Assembly (NCBI GenBank): GCA_025093555.1
Contig: JAIWNF010000076.1
Coordinates: 123,159 to 187,158 of the forward strand
Source: Circinella umbellata
Lineage: Eukaryota; Mucoromycota; Mucoromycetes; Mucorales; Lichtheimiaceae
Direction of reading: 5' to 3'
Length of the DNA stretch: 64,000 nucleotides
A program made the translations under genes and the position numbers. The first letter of the stretch is position 1. Every line of letters starts with the position of its first letter. The notes beneath the pieces were generated by a model that worked only from the letters and a program-made list of their open reading frames with translations, searched no databases and was not told where the DNA came from. Below, one piece after another: positions 50,307 through 62,233 of this stretch.

Positions 50307-53147
50307 TCATTTCATTTGTTTGTAACAGTAATATCTCATACCAATAAATTCCATTTGTTCACGAAAGATGTTTTTAGCAATTTCATGGCATTGTTTTTGA
50401 TTATTGTTGTTTTCAAGAACATGAGTTTTTGTACGAGCAAGATATGATACAATGATATCTAATCCATCCTCCAATGACTCATGATTAGAAATATCATGTA
50501 ACAAATCAAGTACTATCATTATTTGATTTGGGGTATAATATGCAAATTGATTTACTATCAAAAGAAACCTTATTAGTTAACTAATTTATTTTGTTCTTTT
50601 TTTTTCTTCAAAAAAGATATTATAAATTACCATCAAGTAATGAAAACCCTTCTAAGAATAAAAATGGTTTAAATTTATTATTCTTGGTATCTGAAGCCGT
50701 TAATAAATCATATAAAATTTCGGCAGCTTCATCAAATTCTTCTTGCTATTATAATATAGAATGAATTAGATTATTAAGATAAATGATCAATAGTAACTCT
50801 TTTTTTTTGTTTGGGAAGGGGTTCTTTTTACCTTATACAGATTATGTAATTTTACAAAGTTGACATAAAATGTAAGACGTGGTAGTGGTTCACTATATAT
50901 TTGTATTTGAGATTCAATTACACTTATATCTATCAATTCACCTATATATTTAGATGGAAAAAATATCAGAATAGGTATGTATATATTATAAAGAGATATC
51001 CATAATTACACATGTTAACTCTTCTTGCTCCTTTAACAATGATTTCAGTTAGCGTTCTTACCTGTGTTTGCAAATTGATAGATACCCAATTCACAAATAT
51101 CTTCTAAATAAGAATAATTTCCAATATTATATAAATAACGAATCGCCTTTGAATAGCTGTCTTTAATTCCTTTGTCAGCTTCACGCTAAAAATTAAAAAA
51201 AAGGCGAGTATTATTATCAAGTGTGATTAAAGAGGGTATATCAATTACTCCAAAAAATAAAAACGATCCTGCTAACCTTATAGATTTCAACCACTTCTTT
51301 GACATAATCTTTTTCAATACAATACTCCAATAATTCTTGTACTCCAATGCTGTTATTGATTGGGATACATTGAATATACTATAAATGTATATATATAAAT
51401 CAGCATTAATTTTAGTTGTATACTCATTAATGCAATCATTTTTTATACACAGATTCATATACTTATATATATATATATATATATAACTTACATTCATGAG
51501 AGCTTTTTTTCCCAGATCTCCACATGTTTTAATATAATCTAGCCCATATTTCCAAAGACTAGATTGTTGTCCCATTAACCTTACATACGTTAATATCAAA
51601 AAGGTTCGAAATTCCATACTATATAATTGTTGTTGAACATCCTCTCGATCAAAAAGTTGTATATCAATAGTAGAAATATAATTACAAGCCAAATTTTCAG
51701 TTGATAAACCAAAAAGATCCACTAGATGAACCAAAGTCCACCAATCATCAGGTCTAAAACATTCTAATGCTTCAGCGATATTTCCTTTAATCATCATACC
51801 AAAAGCATAAAATCGTTCATTGTCATTCTGTTGATGTTTTAATGATGTATCCAATTCGTTGGTAATAGTTGTGCGAATTTCGTGGGGTGTTGCAAATGGA
51901 TGATTATTGAGTATAAAACAGATAATAGCTTCCGTTGCATGATCAGCTTGATTTAATATTGTTTTTTGTTGACCGTGTAAAATTGCAAGAGCATTTAAAA
52001 CACTTTTTTGATGCATTGAAATAGAACGATCACCTCCTTTTTGTAATGATTCAGCTGTTTTATATACTTTTTCACGCCATTTTAACCAATCTGAAATATA
52101 TTTGTCGATAGTGTCTTGTTGATCATTTTTTAAAGTTGCTGCAGTTGTTGTACGGGGTATAGAAGGAACATCAATTATAACTCGTAATAAATGATCTAAT
52201 AGTTGTGATGCTTCTTTTGATGTAAACTGTTTGCTTTTGGTGATTTTTATAAAGTCGATTAATGTTTTGAATTCTCGTCGAAATATTAATCTATGTATTA
52301 TATAAGATGACAATTAGATTATATTGAAAAGAATAGTTGATATTATATTATATTTACTTGTAAATACATGGCCAAAAATCTGGATGATCTACTGGTCCTC
52401 TTGAATTATTCATGATACCTTGAAGATCAAATCGATGAATACCTTGAAGAATATATAAAGTTAATTTTTTTCAAAAAAATATACATTCTTTCTAATCTAA
52501 TCCAAATATTACCTTTATCATTCTTATTTAACCATTGTAAAAGTTTTAAGCCTGTCATTCGTTCATCATCATCTGTAAAATATAAGATATCGCAAAGATC
52601 CCATAATGCTAATAATTGTCGATAGTGCGTTTGTTTAAGTAAAGTAACAGTACCATGTTTCTACAGTATTAAGATTTTATATGTTAAAAACAAATGACTT
52701 TTTAAACAAATGAATTGAATGGTTACTTTTTTTTTAATTTTATTACTTCAAATACTTCAGTAAATGACTTTTCGTTTGCTGAAGGTAATAAAAAATCACT
52801 TAAAAGTTTTCTATAACTAGAACTAATTGTTGCCAATTCTGATTGTGAACGCGTTTTACTACTTTATCGTCCGTGAGTATTTTGTACACAAATATAAGTG
52901 ATTAATATTTTATTCTAAAATGTCAAAATAATAATATTGTACCTTTGTTGTTGCTGTTCATGTATTTTACGGAAAAGTTCTGCTGATTCAATAAACATCT
53001 ATCAAGATTAACAAGTGATTAGATTAGAGTTCTTGTATTATACTTCAAGTACAATAGAAAAAATCATACATTGCTTCTATGTTCAGATAGTGGTTCGAGA
53101 TGTATTTGTTCAATACATTTATATAAATTGTTATTATATTCAGTCAT
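50307..53147 (-). CDS. NUP85: nucleoporin Nup85
   Basis: Alpha-helical scaffold nucleoporin of the Y-shaped (Nup84/Nup107) complex. Eleven exons (53147-53070, 52998-52943, 52858-52747, 52660-52513, 52442-52358, 52290-51492, 51378-51277, 51185-51062, 50941-50832, 50745-50631, 50554-50307) sum to 658 residues with every junction GT-AG and in frame. Recognition rests on DHPDFWPCIYKLIFRREFKT, the helical solenoid with GNIAEALECFRPDDWWTLVH and LVDLFGLSTE, and LWKYGLDYIKTCGDLGKKAL; these are the central Nup85 region. The C-terminal helices (YTPNQIMIVLDLLHDIS) complete the solenoid. Length is within the family's fungal range. It converges with MED14. Confidence 0.85.
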
Positions 53148-53364
53148 TCAGAAAATATATTTGTGTATAAAGAAATGAACGAGAGAGTTGAATTGCAGTA
53201 AGGTGTAAAAAAGAGAGAGGAACACAAGAGAACGCAATAGCAAATTCCGACAATGACAGCATATAATTTTTTTTAATACGTGACTATATCATTCAATATA
53301 CAAAAAAGAAAAAAGAAAAATATATATATATTTCTACTATTATTACTACAATTACAATGAAGAA

Positions 53365-53682
53365 TTATTGACGTGGTAATTGCTCTGGTACACAACGAAT
53401 AGCAGTAGAATCAGGACCAGCGGGGCCTTCACAGACATAACCGTGGGACAAGAGATAGTTTACAATTTGACGTCGATTAAGAGCAACATTTGTAGCTCGA
53501 GTTTGGTTATTCGCAAGATGAGCTGATAAAAGTCCCATGTTTTGATTATCATCGTCTGCGGTAAAACTGGTTGCAACATTCTTATTGGCATTTACAAACT
53601 CGTCTATACGATCATAACATTCATTGGATGGCATGTCATGAACACCAAAACATTCATTCTGAGGAGTAGTTAAGCCAGGCAT
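53365..53682 (-). CDS. small conserved-looking protein, unknown
   Basis: Intronless 105-residue protein; the ATG at 53682 is the only good start. It is soluble, with five cysteines (NECFGVHDMPSNECYDRI, YVCEGP, RCVPEQ) and no membrane segment. The two NEC motifs 13 residues apart and the helical middle (RRQIVNYLLSHGYVC) look like real protein rather than chance. I do not recognise a family and no function is offered. It lies just upstream of the NUP85 start on the same strand. Confidence 0.6.
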   Translation of the reverse strand: MPGLTTPQNECFGVHDMPSNECYDRIDEFVNANKNVATSFTADDDNQNMGLLSAHLANNQTRATNVALNRRQIVNYLLSHGYVCEGPAGPDSTAIRCVPEQLPRQ

Positions 53683-55270
53683 TATAAACTAGTTGAAAAT
53701 GAAAGAAAAAGAAAAAGAAAAGATTTATCCAAGGGTTATTTTTAAAGATTTTCCTATACTTCCACTCCCCAGAATTTTTTTTGGTGGGGGGGGGGGAGTA
53801 ATGTCATTGTATTATTAATTAGTTCATTGTTTGATAGATATGGTAACCTCTTTTAGTAAGTTCGAATCATGTACTTTGACCCAATTCAACAAACCATATT
53901 GATCAAAAGAATTGTATTTCTTGCATGAAAGTTCTTATGTTTATTCATCATTGTCATTAAATCTACTCAATAAAAGCATTTCTATCAGATCCAATGTTTC
54001 AATAGGCGCAAAGAAATTACATGATGCCGTTTTTTTCATTTCTTGATGAAGAAACCTGGTAAAACGAATATTGATCACCACGTATTAGCTTCACTATTAC
54101 GTGAGACAGATTATCCATTATATTCTACAAAACATTGTAGAAAATAGCAAGCGAAATTATCCAGATATTAATCATAAGATAAACTAGGTTTCTGTTTATG
54201 CGCCTTGAACGTAATTGTATCAAAGCGAAGTAAGACAAATGACATATACATGTTAGCCGCCGAGTGGTGCAGTACGGAAATATTTATCTATTCCATGAGC
54301 ACCACGTACTGCAAAAATGATTCGAAATTGTATTTGTCAATGTACAAGGCAACGGATAGATCAAAGGTTGACTAAATTGACAACGACCTTCCTACACAAT
54401 CCCACAGTTCAAACATGTATTCAGAATCGATTCCAAAAAAAAACTGACCTCTTTGATATTGATAAATACAACAGCAAATCACTTGGTTACTTGCTTGGGA
54501 TAATTCTTTTTAAAAAATAAAATAAAAAGAAGAGCACGAGAAGGTGTATATACAATTTATATATACATATATCTATAATTACTTACCTTCTTTACATTAA
54601 TAATTATTTTTGACGATGTGAACGTCTTAGTGCAATAATAAGCAATGTTATATATTATGGATTAACAATTTATATTGCTTCAGCAAGACGTTTTACCATT
54701 GATATTAGATAGAATCCTGGATTTACAAAATAGGTTAAAACGCCACACTCCATGAAAGAATTTAGAGTAGACCTCTCAATACTAATATTAACAATAATGG
54801 GAATCCTTTCCATTCACCTGACCGAAAATTCCTTGTTATGCTCGAGTACATCATACACCCCAGGCGTAGCTTTTTCGCCTTGATCATAAATAGGTTTGTC
54901 ACTTGTATTACGTAATTTATTATGTAATACAGCACGGTCCTTAGTAATATTGATAAGTTTGCTAGAAAGCATCTTATCATACAGTTCTTCTATGTGAGTT
55001 TCTTTGGAAAGATTCGATAATACTGTGATTCCATTATTTCATCATCATAATGTTTTTAAACATTTGATCCTTGTCTTTCTCAAACATACCGTTTACTGTG
55101 TGAGATTACAGCCAATCGAATCATAACGCTTTTGAAGTTTTTTTCATGATTCTAATTCGATAGATAATACCATGATGTGAGATTTATTATTGGTGGGGAA
55201 GACAGTCAATTATCATGCATATGATTTCTTGATTTTTTTTTTGTGAACTATATAAATATTTTTTCTCCTT
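53683..55270 (-). pseudogene. decayed coding region, unidentified
   Basis: No intact gene, but minus-strand fragments have coding character. From about 55010 to 54835 a frame reads NLSKETHIEELYDKM, then NKLRNTSDKPIYDQGEK, then TPGVYDVLEHNKEF, and meets TGA. After that stop the same frame continues with RIPIIVNISIERSTLN and NPGFYLISMVKRLAEAI to a TAA near 54672. A frame-shifted piece (MFEKDKDQMFKNI) precedes it near 55045-55095. A separate minus frame near 54090-53950 ends ETLDLIEMLLLSRFNDNDE before a stop. Stops and frame changes make this a likely degraded gene or transposon. I cannot name it, and part of it could be chance. Confidence 0.35.
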
Positions 55271-55754
55271 TTATAATGTATCGCATTCGTCCATTGTACG
55301 GGTTACCATCGTTAACATTTCCAGAAACGAATTTACTGATACCCGCATCATACGTGCTGTTGTGCATTCGAACAATCTTTTGTTTTGTTTGGTTTTTTTT
55401 TTTTACCAAAAAGTAATAATAATCAAAATAAAGAAAACTGTCAACTCTATATACATATTCATACTACTACCAAAAGTTCGCTCTATTTTTTGTTTTCTAT
55501 ACTCTATCCAACAATTTAAATCAAACTTACGCTTCTAACTTATTATCATTGACTGTCAATGTTCGTTGAACTTGATCGGTTTTTAGTTCCTTGTCCACAT
55601 TGATAACACGTTGAGCGATTGTTGCCAATCGATTACTTGGAAAAGGGATCTCTAGTTTTCTAAACGTTATTTTTTTAGTTTAGTTGTTTTTCAAATAATA
55701 AAATTGAGTGAACTTATTAAATCGAAAAGTAAGATCTTACATGGAGTGTTCCAT
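55271..55754 (-). CDS. PCC1: KEOPS/EKC complex subunit Pcc1
   Basis: Small subunit of the KEOPS complex, needed for the t6A modification of tRNAs. Three exons: 55754-55741 (14 nt, MEHS plus two bases), 55659-55531 and 55376-55271, giving 82 residues, close to yeast Pcc1 length. The sequence follows the family: LEIPFPSNRLATIAQRVINV, then DKELKTDQVQRTLTVNDNKL, then the signature C-terminal helix TTARMMRVSVNSFLEMLTMV ending TRTMDECDTL. All splice sites are GT-AG and in frame. The gene is easy to miss because no single exon exceeds 43 codons. Confidence 0.88.
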
Positions 55755-57001
55755 ATGTAATGTTTTATTGAGAGAGAAAAAAGAGAGAGAGAGAGAAAAG
55801 TAATATAATAAATAGAATACTGGATTTTAATCTTCTTGGTAAACTAACAGAAATTGTAGGCTTTTTATTCGACCCATTTCTTTATTTTTGAACATTAATA
55901 TTCTGTTACTCATGCTATCATTCTATCAATTTTTCTTTATCTTTAAATACATGAAGCATATGTCTTGACAATCTTTAGGCCTTTCATATAGTAGACCACT
56001 CTATAATGTATAAAATATAACACTATCTGATGATCATGTTCATACCTGCTTTTCTAATAATGACTCCGCTGTTTTTTATAGTTTAATAGTCCATTAAGCC
56101 CATATCCCACGAATTGTATACTTAATAGATGTGTCAAATATGATATATCGTGCATAGATTATCATTAACTCTTTCAAATTACACTGCACTCTAATCTCGA
56201 ATATAATAACTGGATACTAAACTGTTGGTCGAGTTTTCTTCAGCAATCCTCGTTGACTGCGAATCCTCTTGGAATGTGGTAACAGCTTCAAATGCCACGC
56301 TTTATTATTTTCCTTTTGTAATAAAAAATACTGGATCTTCATTGCTTTTGCGCATTATAATGCGTCAGTTGACACAGACGAAGACAAAAATGTGGTAATA
56401 AGCTCCAAGAGCGGCACTTTATTTCCCTTTTTTAGTACATAACAAATAAAATATCAAATAAAATAAACTTTGTATTTCCTCTGTTTTCCCTTTACACGTT
56501 CAAAAGCTGAAGTCCATCTTTTCTTGTTTTTATAAAGGGGGGGAGTAATGAGCATAAAAATAAAATAAAGTATATGATAATAGTAAAATGAGAATAATAA
56601 TAAAATTAAGAATAATAATACTGCAATAGTCGTAGCCACGAAAACCATGTCGGGTGGGTTATTAGCACATTTTTGTCCTCGTCTGTGTCAACTAATGCAT
56701 TGTTGGTCGTTTCTTCAACAATTCTTGTTAACTTTGCCTCAGACGTCAATGTGATAGTTTCTCCTGTTATCGAAAAATTTGAATTGAGTACAGTGAGTAT
56801 TCGCTAAAACCGGTACTCATTAAACTGGTATTTTGCTAAACCAGTAGTGTCTCTCAATTACTTAGTAAAAGATTATTTTTTTTAAGAATCACAAAAGTGA
56901 AGTGATTTTATTAACGGCCATTGAAGAAAAAAGGGGAAAGAGGGGAAGATAGGGGTTTAATCTAATTTAAAAGATGTTCTATGTGATTATTATTCTTATT
57001 A
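55755..57001. other. intergenic with repeats
   Basis: AT-rich region between PCC1 and the LINE. It contains an imperfect inverted-repeat unit (listed separately) and diverged direct copies of flanking sequence: a segment beginning TGTTGGTCG near 56224 recurs near 56701, and an AATGTGGTAA segment near 56275 recurs at 56389. No intact gene. Confidence 0.5.
56359..56702. repeat. imperfect terminal inverted repeat unit, about 340 bp
   Basis: The left arm (56359-56400) contains AGTTGACACAGACGAAGACA. The reverse complement of the right arm (56659-56702) contains AGTTGACACAGACGAGGACA and matches over about 40 bases with a few differences. The interior is AT-rich and non-coding apart from a short minus frame. 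It could be a MITE or the remnant of a DNA transposon. No clear target duplication was found. Confidence 0.55.
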
Positions 57002-60000
57002 CTTGTTTTCTTTTTTTTTTTTTTTTGTTTTTTATGATACTATGATAAAATGAGAATTATGGGGGTTTATGAATAAATAGAGTTTCCTCTTGTCGAAAGT
57101 TAATGAGTAATTTGTGAATAGAATCAATTATGTTAGCAGGTAGAAAAGGGATAGAAGAAAAAATATGTTGCCAGTGGGCGCACCAGACACCAACCATAGC
57201 ACCAGCAATTAGTTGGATAGGAGAGAGTGGCGAATGAGACAGATCCCAACGAGGCATATCCAAAGAAAAAATTGAAGCAAAAACGGTTTTTTGCATTACA
57301 TTGGTTAGGGTATAATCTTGCAGAACATGTTGCAAAATATACCATTTGTATTGATAGGAGAAAAGGAAATGAGAAACAGTATCCAATCTAAGGTCCCTAA
57401 GAGCACACAACAGGCTATCAAAATGGTCTGGCAGAATATAATGTAAGTTAACACGGCAAGATAGCTTACCATGCAAAGTGCACCATCAAATTGTTCATGC
57501 AACAGATAATATCCAAGATTTCCAAAAAAAATCTATTTTGATTTGGGAAGAGAAGGATAATCAGGATTGTCGATGGCAGCAGTAATGGCAACTTGTTGAC
57601 GAGCAGAACAATAACCTCTGGTACTAATAAGATGCAAAGGAATATCACTGATGTTGTAACGATAATAAAGAGGCTGCAAATTCACTTAACTAAAATAAAA
57701 ACCAGGAGATTGTAATACAGGTGCACCGGGTAAAAGAGCACGACCAAGAAAATTAGCAATCAACACAGAGCCAGAGTTAAGAGCATGAAACAAATGGATG
57801 ATAGTGTTGCGGCCAGTATAGAATTTGTTGCAAGTACATTGCAGAAGTCGATTGATGGTATAATCAAAAAGATATGCATCCAATACAAGTAACTTTGATA
57901 ATTGTTTTTTAGGTTCAAAAGAAGAAGATTCTACTGCTTGAATAACAAATGACAATGGAAGAGTAAGGCAAGTAGCCATTGAGGAGTCAGAAGATAAATT
58001 ATGAGGTGTTAAACCATCAATAGCTAAATACAAGGTAGTTAAAGTGTTAATAGATTTGAATGTTGAAGAACAGAGAGAGGGGAAAAGAAGAGGGTGAAGT
58101 GGATCAATACAATTTGAGTAGAAGTCAGAAAATGAGATAAAAAACAAGAAAGAAAAGATGGAGAAGAAGAAGTAGAAAATAAAGAAAAAAGCCATCGAAT
58201 TTACTTTGCTTGTTGTTGTAGACTTGAATCCAAAAGACCTAAACTACCTATAAATTTCAGTAATGTCAGCATATCATATTTAACAGGGGGGAACATTTTG
58301 TAAATAAGAAATTTAGTGACTATGCTACAAATTTTTTGTGAAACTGCTTAGGGACTAGAGTAACCTGCAACACATGCCAAATTTGTGACATGATAAGAAT
58401 ATTAATAACAGTGCTACAACCTTGAATAGATAAACCACATTGAAGATGAATATCACTAGACACTAGCTGTATAGAGTTAAACCAAAAGACTATCCAAATA
58501 AGCATTCAGCTAAGAAGTAGTAGAAGCTAAAGGATAACCAAGATAGTAAATAACACAGAGAGACTGCTAATCATGCCAAGCATTGATGTTAGCAGATTGT
58601 AAAATTGTTTGCCAATCTTCTTGACATGCACCAGATAATGACAGAGCTTCGGTTTTATGAAAATTAATCTTGGCATTGGAAGCTTGACTATATATAGAGA
58701 GAGAATCTTACAAACAATGAAAATTATTCGGATGAGTAAGAAAAAACAATGCATCATCTGCATAAGCCAAAACTTTTATATGACTAGGAGCAACAGTAGG
58801 TATAGAGCCAAGAGAGGGAGACAAAGAGAAAACCTTGAAATACAGGATCAGCCAAAATAGTATATAGCAATAGATCAAAAGCCAAGTTAAACAAAACTGG
58901 AGAAATGGGGTCACCTTGGCATAAGCCACAACCTTGTGGAAGCAGAACGCTAATAAAACAATTGACCATAACAGATATGTTGGTACTAAAAAATATATTA
59001 CAAAGTGAGAGAACAAGTGACAATGGTAAACCAATATAGAGAAGAACCAGACATAAATAAGTAGGGTGCACACAGTCATACCCCTTTTCTTGATCAAGAA
59101 GAAGCCCAATACCTGAAATATAGTAATGTTGAGTATAATCTATAATGAGACAAGCAGCCAAACCATTATCTTAAATAAATTTGCCTGGTAAAAAACCAGT
59201 TTGACCTTGAGAAATAATTGGCTGAACAGTGGGAAGTAAACAAGCGTTGATAAGTTTTGTAAAACTTTAGCATCGGTATTAATCAATGATATTGGACGCC
59301 AATTGGATAATAATATTAGGTCACCTTTTTAGGTAATAAATATAGACGAGTTACAGACCAAGAATCTAGAAGAATACCAGCATGAAGTACATCATTGAAA
59401 ACCTCAATAGCCAGATCACCAACTAAAAGATAGTCAAATAATAAATGCAAAATAGAATAAGGGAGACTATCACTGCTAGAACTACTAGCATAAGGAGCCT
59501 GTTTTGCACCTATAATAAGTTGATCTAAGGTGAATAAAGACAAAAGAAAAGACTGAGTATCAGTTGATAAAAGACTAGTTAGTACAGATTGTAATAATTG
59601 TTCAATAGCTTGTAAGTCAATAGGTTCGGCAGTGTAGAGATGTTGATAATAATGTTGAGCAGCTGAACTCATGAAAGCAGGAGAGGTACAAAGTGCATTG
59701 GTAGTTGGTGATGCAGTTGAGTAATAGTGCGTTTGGATTCTTGAACTTCGATTAAACGTTTAATGTATCCAGCTGATCGTTCTCTATGTTCGCGCCAATA
59801 TAATCCAGCATGAAGAGAGTCGATGTGAGCAAAATCAGATTGAACTAAGGCAATTACAGATTTGAAAGAAATCAAATATGTATCAGGTTGTATGTTGGTG
59901 TAGTTGTTGTTGCATAAATATCAATGACATTTTTTTTGTAGTGATTGGAGATGAAGTTGAGTATGTGTCCCTTTTTTCCTTAAATACTTACATGCAAATT

Positions 60001-61357
60001 TTTCAGTAATTGATTTAATTTTATCCCATTTTTTTGTGTTTATAAGTGAAATATCAAATGCTGTAATTTCGTTGTCAAGAAATGTATATAATTCACTACA
60101 AAATTGTTGATCAGTAGCCAAGATGGGATTGCAACACTAAAGACCAGGACTAAGAGTAGCTTGACCTAAACAAAGTTCCACAGAGACTAAATGATGATCT
60201 GTCCATAATGGGCTAATAAATTCAATAAGGGGGGAGGAAGAAAAAGGATACAAATCAGTGGACATAAAATATAGTCAGGACAAGAACAAGAGTTATTACA
60301 GAGAAAAGTAGGGGCTGGGCAATCACCCAGAGGCGTCATACCTCATACAATCAACCTATGAAGAAGAAAGATGCGTTTGCCAAGTGTCAGGGACATCAGA
60401 GGGGGGGACGAGAAAGAACTTGATAATTAAAATCGCCCAAGAGAACACTACATTCAATGGAAGAAGAAGAAAAAATTGCCAATTGAGATAAAGAAGTAAA
60501 AAAAGGCTCATAATGATAATAATGAGCAGGGGCATAAATAACAAAAATATTAATAAGGGAAAAGAAAATGAAGAATGTGAAGCTGTAACATGCAGGACTC
60601 GACCATCTAGATAAAAAGAATTAAGAGAAAGAGTAATAGAAGGATTGAGGGAAATGATACCAACATGTTGGGACCAAAAAGAAAAAGAGGATTGAAATTG
60701 GGTATAGAAACAGGATTAGAGGTCTTCGTCAGCTACATGTGTTTCTTATAAGGTTAGTATATCTAATGGTTGAGATTTAAGAGAACGAATAAAATATTTA
60801 CTACAGTCAGGGTCTTCTGTCTTGGGTAAGCCATAACAGTTGAGTGTACCTATTCTGATATTGATGTCTTTCGTAAATTATATTTTGGATTAGGTTTGGG
60901 TTGGTGTAAACTATGACGAAGACCTGTTTCTATATAAGTAGAACCAAGAAGGCGAGCAGCCATGTCATTGACAGTTTGCATAATTGACAGAGGTATATTA
61001 TTATTATTGAATGCGTTTTCAGTAGATGAGTCAGTCGATTCTATAAAATTGATAGGAGAGAGAGAAGATTGACTATTCTCAGAAGGTAATACCATTAGTG
61101 TTATTATCATGAAGGACAGACACTGGCTCACAAAAGTGTTCATCACTTCTATAATTTTGACTTTTTACTCTTGTATCTCTACAACCAGATACAATAGAAA
61201 GATGTGGCTTATATTTATTAAAATGCTTATCTTTTGGCATTTCACAAATAAAAAAAATCTGGGTTTTAATAATATTGTGACTTAGAAAATAGAGGTTAAA
61301 GTAAACAATAGTGATGAACACTTTTGTAACCACCCTTAAAATTTAGTAAACTATTGC
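57002..61357 (-). mobile_element. degraded non-LTR retrotransposon (LINE)
   Basis: Minus-strand LINE with endonuclease then reverse transcriptase, broken by many stops and frameshifts. Endonuclease pieces: RIGTLNCYGLPKTED (~60860), L-stop-ETH (~60750), LLGDFNYQVLSRPP (~60440) and WTDHHLVSVEL (~60200). Reverse transcriptase pieces: NWRPISLINTDAKVL (~59285), GQTGFLPGKFI-stop-DN (~59180), QEKGYDCVHPTYL (motif A region), LPQGCGLCQGDPISPVLFNL and the catalytic VLAYADDALFF (58753-58773). The C-terminal domain reaches about 57057, and the element's poly(A) tail appears as poly(T) at 57005-57026. The 9-mer TTCTTATTA occurs on both sides (56993-57001 and 61358-61366) and is a candidate target duplication. 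It is non-functional as read. Confidence 0.85.
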
Positions 61358-61506
61358 TTCTTATTATCTCAAAATGTAAGCTTTTACTTTTATACTCTAT
61401 ATATATGTTATGTAATATTATTAGCCTTGAAAAATATTATTTTTATTATGTTTATTCTGATTTGACATTTGGCATTTGAATTAGAATTAGGAATTAGTTA
61501 ATTCAA

Positions 61507-62233
61507 ATGGCATACTCTAATCCCATTAGCAATGATCAGCTGAATTCAGTAAAAGTGCTTCTAAAAGATGGCCACTCTGTTCGGTATATTAAAAAACAAG
61601 TTGGTGTTAGTATTGGCAAGATTTCTGAAATAAGAAACTCCTTAGGATTATTACCTACAGTAGCTAAAAGAGGTAGACCAGCTATACTAAAGTCACGTGA
61701 TGTCAACTCTCTTACACGTTTAGTGGGATCTGGTATTATTTCTAATGCTGTAGAGGCTACCAAAATGCTTCAAACAGACCTTAATATTAATGTTTGTGCT
61801 CAAAGAACAAGAAGAGCCCTTCAAAAGGTAGGTTTTCAAGTAAAAGTTAAGCCAAAGAAGCCAGCTCTTAGTAATGATAATATAAAAAAGAGACTTAATT
61901 GGACATATAAACATCGTCATTGGACAGTTAAGGACTGGGAGAAGGTTATATGGTCTGATGAGACTAGGGTTAATCGTTTTGGGCCAGATGGTAAGCAATA
62001 TACCTATATTAAAAATGGAGCCAGGCTTCAGAAACATAATGTTAATGGGACTAGAAAGAACTGCAGAGGTTGCTTAATGGTCTGGAGCTGCTTTTCTGCT
62101 GGTGGTGTTGGCTATTTGGTTGATGTTGGAGATAAAAATATGTGTAAAGAAGACTATTTAAATATTTTGCAAGATGACTTGATGGCAAGTATTGAGTATT
62201 ACAACTTAAACCCTAGTCAAGTAGAGTTTATGC
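61507..62233 (+). pseudogene. Tc1/mariner transposase, truncated by LTR insertion
   Basis: About 242 residues of a DDE transposase read without interruption from ATG 61507. The N-terminal helix-turn-helix region includes LLKDGHSVRYIKKQVGVSIG and AKRGRPAILKSRD. The catalytic part has WEKVIWSDETRVNRFGPDG (first Asp) and CLMVWSCFSAGGVGYLVDVG. The frame ends VEFM then a C, followed at once by TGTAACCC of the LTR. In relatives the next residues are Gln-Asp-Asn, carrying the second catalytic Asp, so the interruption falls inside that Gln codon. The apparent stop (TAA, 62236-62238) belongs to the LTR. The distal transposase and 3' terminal repeat are not in the window. No 5' terminal repeat could be defined. 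Confidence 0.85.

Noticed and set aside
57002..61357. Glutamine-coding TAA/TAG (alternative genetic code) in the LINE
   Set aside because: Neighbouring genes end normally with TAA and TAG, and the LINE also has TGA stops and frameshifts at C runs and elsewhere. Decay explains all of it.
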